In this document: positions 42,898-47,298 of the stretch, one piece after another | Layout of the letters: every line of letters begins with the position of its first letter | How positions within the stretch are numbered: the stretch's first letter is position 1 | Assembly (NCBI GenBank): GCA_038118725.1 | Contig: JAYOIK010000035.1 | Location: 1-47,298 of the forward strand | Length of the DNA stretch: 47,298 bases | From: JADHLJ01 sp038118725 | GTDB lineage: Bacteria > Pseudomonadota > Alphaproteobacteria > Thalassobaculales > Thalassobaculaceae | Direction of reading: 5' to 3' | The notes under the pieces: generated by a model | Database searches by the model: none | What the model was told of the DNA's origin: nothing | What the model saw: only the letters and a program-made list of their open reading frames with translations | Translations under genes and position numbers: made by a program

Positions 42898-42929
42898 GAC
42901 CGGGAGCGGCGGCATCCGCTCCTCCGGTC
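42898..42929. other. strong hairpin in the divergent dapA-like/gntR gap
   Basis: GACCGGGAGCGG (42898-42909) pairs with CCGCTC plus CCGGTC (42916-42929), with a two-base bulge and a 6-base loop. No T-run follows on either strand, so it is probably a protein-binding site or an RNA structure in the 5' leader of one of the two divergent transcripts. Confidence 0.45.
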
Positions 42930-42963
42930 CCTGGCCTCGATGATTATCATGGACAGGGCACGG

Positions 42964-42989
42964 ATTTAAATTTATGAATTCTGAATTCA
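42964..42989. promoter_or_regulatory. candidate GntR operator
   Basis: TGAATTCTGAATTCA (42975-42989) is a 15-bp palindrome around a central T, overlapping the first possible start codon of the GntR gene. ATTTAAAT (42964-42971) is a second palindrome just before it. FadR/GntR-type regulators typically bind short palindromes near their own promoters, so autoregulation and control of the divergent gene are plausible. Confidence 0.5.
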
Positions 42990-43705
42990 CAAATGGACAC
43001 CCCTCGACCATGCGGATGATCGCCCCGGAACCGGAACTGACCGAACGCGTTCGCGACGCGATCCTAGGCGGTATCGTGGACGGGACCTTCAAGACCGGTG
43101 ATCGCTTGGGACAGATCGAAATCGCCAGCCAACTCGGCGTCTCGCGCCAGCCGGTTAGCCACGCGCTCAAGGTTTTGCGAGAGCAGGGGGTGCTGGTACA
43201 GCTTGGCCGCAAGGGCCTGACGGTCGCGCCGATGGACGCGGACCACCTCGTGCATCTCTATCAGGTGCGCGGGACCATGGACGCCCTGGCCGCGCGGTTG
43301 GCGGCGGAACGGGTCTTGGATGGCGAAATTCACGCGACCGAGTTAGAGCCTTTGCGCGATCTGATCGACGGCCATCTGGACCCGACGCGGAAGAAGCCCT
43401 TCGCCGACCGGGTCGATGCCGACGTCACTTTTCACGTCTCGCTGTACCGATTGTCCGGTAATCCGCTGATCGAGGAAGTCACCCGTCCGCAATGGGTACA
43501 TTTTCGCCGGACCATTCAGACCGTGCTCGGCGACCCCAGGATGTATCCCCCGGTCTGGGAGCAACACCGCGAGATTTTGAACGCCGTCGCCGCGGGGGAT
43601 GCCGATAGGGCCTCCATCCTGGCGCTGGAACACACGCAGTCGTCGGCGAGAAAAACCGCCGAACGGCTGCGCGGGGCTGAAGATATCAAGGAGAAAGCCA
43701 CATGA
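42974..43705 (+). CDS. GntR-family (FCD) transcriptional regulator
   Basis: The protein has an N-terminal winged helix-turn-helix (about residues 20-85; LTERVRDAILGGIVDGTFKTGDRL, then QIEIASQLGVSRQPVSHALKVLREQGVL). A C-terminal all-helical FCD ligand-binding domain follows, with YQVRGTMDALAARLAA, DADVTFHVSLYRLSGNPLI and WEQHREILNAVAAGDADRAS, which carry the histidine/aspartate residues that often hold a metal. The start may be 42974 or the ATG at 43010; the latter would leave the palindrome outside the coding region. It is cotranscribed with the following dioxygenase (4-base overlap). Confidence 0.92.
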   Translation: MNSEFTNGHPSTMRMIAPEPELTERVRDAILGGIVDGTFKTGDRLGQIEIASQLGVSRQPVSHALKVLREQGVLVQLGRKGLTVAPMDADHLVHLYQVRGTMDALAARLAAERVLDGEIHATELEPLRDLIDGHLDPTRKKPFADRVDADVTFHVSLYRLSGNPLIEEVTRPQWVHFRRTIQTVLGDPRMYPPVWEQHREILNAVAAGDADRASILALEHTQSSARKTAERLRGAEDIKEKAT

Positions 43706-44505
43706 AACTCACCGATGCCCAGTTGAAGCAGTTCGACGAAGAGGGCTACCTCTTCATGCCGTCGCTGTTCACGCCCGAGGAAGTCGCGGTTCTGAATACC
43801 GCCGCCGCCGAGATCTACGCGACCGATCGCGAGGAAGTCTGGCGCGAGACCTCCGGCGTCGCCCGCACCGCCTTTGCCGCCCATACCTATAACGAGGCGC
43901 ATCGCCGGCTCGGCGCGCATCCCCGTCTGATCAACCCGGTTGAGCAGGTGATCGGCGAGCGGCTCTACATGCATCAGTACAAGATCAACGCCAAGGCCGC
44001 CTTCGACGGCGAGGTCTGGCAGTGGCACCAGGATTTCGGAACCTGGCACCGTGACGACGGCATGCCGGAACCCAAGGCGATGAATATCGCGGTGTTTCTC
44101 GACGACGTGACCGCCGCCAACGGCCCGCTGCTGTTCCTGCCGCGCAGCCATAAGAGCGGCGTGATCGACGCCGGTCATGATCTTGAGACCACGAGCTATC
44201 CGCTCTGGACCCTGGATCGCGAAACGGTCACCCAGTTGTGCGATCAGGGCGGCTGTGTCGCGCCGACGGGACCGGCCGGCAGCATGCTGATGTTCTCGTC
44301 GCTTCTGGTGCACGCGAGCCCGCCGAATATCAGCCCCTTGCCCAGGACCATTGTTTATCTCTCGCTGTGTCAGGTCGACAATCACATCACCAAGTTCCAG
44401 CGCGCCGAGTGGATCGCGCACCGCGATTTCACGCCGATCGAGGCGCTGGACGACAGCTGCCTGGCCGATCTCGCGGCCGAACAAGCCGCCGTCGCCGCGG
44501 AATAG
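43702..44505 (+). CDS. phytanoyl-CoA dioxygenase (PhyH) family protein, EctD-like
   Basis: This is a non-haem Fe(II)/2-oxoglutarate-dependent hydroxylase. The 267-residue protein has the iron ligands His109 and Asp111 (WQWHQDFGTWH) and distal His204 (LLVHASPPN), and Arg215 for 2-oxoglutarate. The run FGTWHRDDGMP with NGPLLFLPRSHKSG closely resembles ectoine hydroxylase and its relatives. No ectoine genes are present, and the context is catabolic, so the real substrate is probably another small carboxylate or amine. The start ATG overlaps the end of gntR, implying direct coupling to the regulator. Confidence 0.9.
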   Translation: MKLTDAQLKQFDEEGYLFMPSLFTPEEVAVLNTAAAEIYATDREEVWRETSGVARTAFAAHTYNEAHRRLGAHPRLINPVEQVIGERLYMHQYKINAKAAFDGEVWQWHQDFGTWHRDDGMPEPKAMNIAVFLDDVTAANGPLLFLPRSHKSGVIDAGHDLETTSYPLWTLDRETVTQLCDQGGCVAPTGPAGSMLMFSSLLVHASPPNISPLPRTIVYLSLCQVDNHITKFQRAEWIAHRDFTPIEALDDSCLADLAAEQAAVAAE

Positions 44506-44521
44506 AGCCTGGAGCCCAGCC

Positions 44522-45865
44522 ATGTATCTTCACGCCGAACTCGCGGCCCGCGCCGCCGAGGGCAAGCCGGTGCGCGTCTGTCTGATCGGGGCCGGCAAGT
44601 TCGGCTCGATGTTCCTGAGCCAGGTGCCGACAACGCCCGGCCTCGCGGTCACCGTCATCGCCGATCTGCGCCCCGACGCCGCCCGCGCGGCTTGCCGAAC
44701 CGTCGGCTGGTCCGAGGAGCGCATCGCGGCGACGGATTTCAGTGACGACGCGGTCGGCGCGCTCGCCCGAGACGATGTCGACGTGGTGGTCGAGGCCACC
44801 GGACACCCACCCGCCGGTATTCGCCATGCCCGCGCGGCCTTCGCCGCCGGCAAGCATATCGTCATGGTGAATGTCGAGGCCGATGTCCTGGCCGGGCCGC
44901 TCCTGGCCGAGGAAGCGCGGTCGGCGGGCACGGTCTATTCCATGGCCTATGGCGATCAGCCGGCCCTGACGGCGGAGCAGGTGGAATGGGCGCGGTCCTG
45001 CGGCTTCGAGGTGATCGCGGCGGGCAAGGGCACGAAGTATCTGCCGGCCTATCACGCCTCGACCCCGGATACGGTCTGGGACCATTATGGCTTGACCGCC
45101 GAGGAAGCGGCGGCGGCGGGCATGAACAGCAAGATGTTCAATTCCTTCCTGGACGGCACCAAGTCGGGGCTGGAGATGGCGGCGATCGCCAATGCCTGTG
45201 ATCTCTCGCCGCCCAGCGACGGGCTGATGTTTCCTCCCTGCGGCATGGATGACCTGGCTCACGTCCTGCGTCCGATCGACGAGGGCGGCCAATTGGAAGG
45301 CAGGGGGCAGGTTGAGGTTGTCTCCTCTCTTGAACGGGATGGTCGTCCGGTTTTCAAGGATTTACGCTGGGGAGTTTATGTGGTGCTTGAAGCGCCGAAT
45401 GACTATGCCGCCGGCTGTTTCCGCCAATACGGCATGAATACCGACGCCTCGGGCCGCTACTCGGCGATGTTCAAGCNNNNNNNNNNGTTCAAGCCGTTTC
45501 ATCTGATCGGCTTGGAGTTGAACATGTCGGTGCTCTCGGCGGGCTTGCTGGGCCGCCCGACCGGCGCCACACGGGGCTTTCGCGGTGACGTGGTCGCCAC
45601 GGCCAAGCGCGCCCTGGCGGCGGGCGAGGTGCTGGACGGCGAGGGCGGGGCGACGGTCTGGGGCAAGCTGCTTCCGGCGTTGCGTTCCCTGCGCGAGAAC
45701 CGTTTGCCGATCGGCCTCGCCCATGGGGTCAAGTTGCGCCGTCCCGTCGCCGAGGGAGCGACCGTCGGCTGGGACGATGTCGAGGTGGATGCCTCGGACG
45801 AGACGGTGAAGGCGCGACGCGAGATGGAACAGCGCTTCGCCGGATTGGCGGCGGCGGCCGAATAG
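44522..45865 (+). CDS. NAD(P)-dependent oxidoreductase with SAF-type domain (homoserine-dehydrogenase-like)
   Basis: The protein (447 residues including four unknown) has an N-terminal Rossmann fold (VCLIGAGKFGSMFLS), VDVVVEATGHPPAG and KHIVMVNVEADVLAGP, a pattern shared with homoserine dehydrogenase-like oxidoreductases. The C-terminal part (GLAHGVKLRRPVAEGATVGWDDVEVD) is like a SAF domain. The substrate is unknown. It follows the dioxygenase by 16 bases and is probably in the same operon. The gene is interrupted by ten N bases (45477-45486). The frame continues across them, and the flanks suggest that the gap is an artefact (see findings). Confidence 0.87.
   Translation: MYLHAELAARAAEGKPVRVCLIGAGKFGSMFLSQVPTTPGLAVTVIADLRPDAARAACRTVGWSEERIAATDFSDDAVGALARDDVDVVVEATGHPPAGIRHARAAFAAGKHIVMVNVEADVLAGPLLAEEARSAGTVYSMAYGDQPALTAEQVEWARSCGFEVIAAGKGTKYLPAYHASTPDTVWDHYGLTAEEAAAAGMNSKMFNSFLDGTKSGLEMAAIANACDLSPPSDGLMFPPCGMDDLAHVLRPIDEGGQLEGRGQVEVVSSLERDGRPVFKDLRWGVYVVLEAPNDYAAGCFRQYGMNTDASGRYSAMFKXXXXFKPFHLIGLELNMSVLSAGLLGRPTGATRGFRGDVVATAKRALAAGEVLDGEGGATVWGKLLPALRSLRENRLPIGLAHGVKLRRPVAEGATVGWDDVEVDASDETVKARREMEQRFAGLAAAAE
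45477..45486. other. assembly gap of ten N
   Basis: Ten ambiguous bases lie between two copies of GTTCAAGC (45469-45476 and 45487-45494). Joining the two copies restores an uninterrupted frame reading MFKPFHLIG. Confidence 0.95.
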
Positions 45866-45881
45866 GGGAAAGACCCGGGAA

Positions 45882-46757
45882 ATGATTAAGCATATCGCCT
45901 TTATCGGCTTTGGCGAGGCCGGCTGGAATTTCTCCGATGGTCTGCGCGGGGTGAACCCGGATCTGCGGATTTCCGCCCATGACATCCGCTTTCCCTCTGA
46001 TCCAGAGGCGCGCGAGCGGGCCGCCGCCCTGAATGTGTCCATCGCCGACGCGGTGGACGCCTCGATCGCCGAGGCCGACATGGTGATGTCCTTTGTCGTC
46101 GCCAAGGCTTCGGTCGAGGTCGCCGAGGCCTCGGCGGCGGTGATGCGTGAGGGGCAGTTTTATATCGATTGCAACTCCACCTCGCCGCAAATGAAGCAAA
46201 GGGTCGAGGCGGCTTTCGCCGGCTCGCCGGTCCAGATGGTGGATTCCGCCGTGATGTCGGGCCTTCCGGGGAATCAACATCGGGTGCCGATGAACCTGTC
46301 CGGCGCCGATGCCGGGAGCGCGGCGGAACGGCTGAACGCGCTCGGCTGTGTCGCCACAGCCATGGGCGAGACCGTCGGCGCGGCCTCGGCGCTCAAGATG
46401 ATGCGCAGCGTGATGATGAAGGGGATCGACGCGCTGTTGTTGGAATGCATCCAGGGCGCTCGGCACTACGGCGCGGCGGAGGCGGCGCTTGCTTCCATGG
46501 CCGATGCCTATCCCGGCACGGATTGGGTGGCGCGCGCGCCGAAGTCGCTCTCCCGGGTCTCCGAGCACGCGGTACGCCGATCCTCCGAAATGCGCGAGGT
46601 CGCCGAAACCCTGCGCGCGGTCGGCGTCGAGCCGATGATGGCCGAGGCCACCTCGCGCCGCATCGCCTTGGCCGAGCCACTGTTCAAGAATAACGGCGGC
46701 AAGGTTTTCGCCTCGCTCGATGATCTCATGGCGGGGATGGCGCGGGAAGACGGTTGA
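45882..46757 (+). CDS. NAD(P)-dependent dehydrogenase, 6-phosphogluconate/beta-hydroxyacid type with DUF1932
   Basis: The 291-residue protein has an N-terminal NAD(P)-binding fold (IAFIGFGEAGWNFSDGL), the loop with VMSFVVAKASVEVAE and FYIDCNSTSPQMKQR, and the region VMSGLPGNQHRVPMNLSGAD in the place of the usual substrate glycine motif. A helical C-terminal domain (ALKMMRSVMMKGIDALLLE) corresponds to DUF1932 and contains the lysine expected for catalysis. It would oxidise a hydroxy acid or reduce an imine. The substrate is unknown. It is the last gene of the gntR cluster, 16 bases after the SAF-type gene. Confidence 0.88.
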   Translation: MIKHIAFIGFGEAGWNFSDGLRGVNPDLRISAHDIRFPSDPEARERAAALNVSIADAVDASIAEADMVMSFVVAKASVEVAEASAAVMREGQFYIDCNSTSPQMKQRVEAAFAGSPVQMVDSAVMSGLPGNQHRVPMNLSGADAGSAAERLNALGCVATAMGETVGAASALKMMRSVMMKGIDALLLECIQGARHYGAAEAALASMADAYPGTDWVARAPKSLSRVSEHAVRRSSEMREVAETLRAVGVEPMMAEATSRRIALAEPLFKNNGGKVFASLDDLMAGMAREDG

Positions 46758-46977
46758 TCAAGTCCCGCGTGATAACAGCCACTTCATCCGTCGTCCTCGC
46801 GCGGAGGCACTGCTGTCCGGGAAGAAATTCAACGCCGCGCGTGACCTTGTGAACCCGTCGCCCAGCGATAGTTGGGGCTCAAATCCGCTTGCCAAAAGCC
46901 CCGGCTTGTCCCCGGCGGGGCGGAGAACGCGGGATCGCGGCGGATATGCGGCGGATCCCGATAAACCGGGCTTTCTC
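46758..46977. other. intergenic region before the tandem repeat
   Basis: I see no gene here. Short self-complementary segments occur, such as GGGATC and GATCCC at about 46931-46959, and none is followed by a convincing T-run. Open frames across this stretch and the repeat are not credible proteins. Confidence 0.5.
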
Positions 46978-47298
46978 GTCGTCCTGGCGAACGGCGGAAC
47001 CCCGCGATGGTTGATACAGGCGAGGCAGCATCCGTCACTGTAACAATCCCGAGCCGAAGGCCCTGCCGTTCGCCAGGGCGACGGTGGAGCGTGGTTTTGC
47101 GTTCTTCTCCGTCGTCCTGGCGCAAGGCAGGACCCCGCGATGGTTGATACAGGCGAGGCAGCATCCGTCACGGTGACAATCCCGAGCCGGAGGCCCTGCC
47201 GTGCGCCAGGGCGACGGTGGAGCGTGGTTTTGCGTTCTTCTCCGTCGTCCTGGCGCAAGGCAGGACCTCGCGATGGTTGATACACGCGAGGAAGTATC
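46978..47298. repeat. 133-bp tandem repeat, about 2.4 copies, running off the window
   Basis: Units start at 46978, 47111 and 47244, exactly 133 bases apart, and agree closely. Each complete unit holds 21-base inverted arms (for unit 2, 47111-47131 with 47195-47215) that can form a long stem around about 63 bases. The third unit is cut by the window end. Confidence 0.92.

Noticed and set aside
42974..46757. Ectoine/hydroxyectoine synthesis locus, suggested by the EctD-like dioxygenase
   Set aside because: No ectA, ectB or ectC genes are present, and the neighbours are catabolic dehydrogenases, a lyase and a GntR regulator.
46758..47285. Minus-strand frames over the 133-bp tandem repeat
   Set aside because: The products are repetitive translations of intergenic repeat DNA, with stop-free frames on several registers.
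46978..47298. CRISPR array
   Set aside because: The units are 133 bp and directly adjacent, with no short repeat/variable spacer pattern.

Overview
The window looks like the chromosome of a high-GC, aerobically respiring alphaproteobacterium, most likely Rhodospirillales-like. This is inferred from gene content and order, not from a database search. The supporting content is a 14-gene nuo operon followed by birA (without a DNA-binding domain), coaX, an RNase J gene, a methylmalonyl-CoA epimerase gene and a DUF1467 gene. Further support comes from a MucR/Ros regulator, a DUF6898-like small protein, a bc1-complex assembly chaperone and a K+-independent H+-pumping pyrophosphatase.

Layout. Positions 1-1003 hold the 3' end of tRNA-Val(TAC), an 84-bp near-perfect direct repeat, a small unknown gene on the minus strand and tRNA-Asp(GTC). 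Positions 1272-15682 are nuoA to nuoN, the complete proton-pumping NADH:quinone oxidoreductase. Positions 15741-19687 hold birA, coaX, rnj, the epimerase and DUF1467. Positions 19700-23045 are mixed: a candidate ~140-nt minus-strand RNA ending in a strong intrinsic terminator, a secreted unknown protein, glutaryl-CoA dehydrogenase (minus), a DUF6898-like gene and a MucR-type regulator (minus) whose zinc-finger ligands are partly lost. Positions 23045-30286 are a metabolic block of tightly spaced genes: rpiB, glyA, nrdR, ribD, ribE, ribBA, ribH, nusB and thiL. Positions 30332-34411 encode a FliL-like membrane protein, an MFS transporter and hppA with a textbook terminator. Positions 34445-39459 encode bamE (minus), a CBP3-like chaperone, the DUF177 gene, plsX, fabH, ihfA, a MerR-type gene and tRNA-Pro(GGG).

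The last 8 kb, after tRNA-Pro, looks accessory. It holds a GT61 glycosyltransferase, a class II aldolase, a nested palindromic intergenic element, and a divergent cluster. The cluster consists of a DapA-superfamily lyase (minus) facing a GntR regulator, a 2-oxoglutarate dioxygenase related to ectoine hydroxylase, a Rossmann/SAF-type dehydrogenase and a DUF1932 dehydrogenase. I read it as an uncharacterised small-molecule catabolic pathway under local GntR control. The window ends in a 133-bp tandem repeat whose units can each fold into a long hairpin.

How the genes work together. NADH made in central metabolism is oxidised by NuoA-N, and the chaperone at 35090 serves the downstream bc1 complex. 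HppA and NuoH/L/M/N build the proton gradient. RibD/E/BA/H supply flavin for NuoF and the acyl-CoA dehydrogenase. PlsX and FabH start phospholipid and fatty acid synthesis. A 10-N assembly gap at 45477-45486 lies inside the SAF-type dehydrogenase gene and appears to be a scaffolding artefact.
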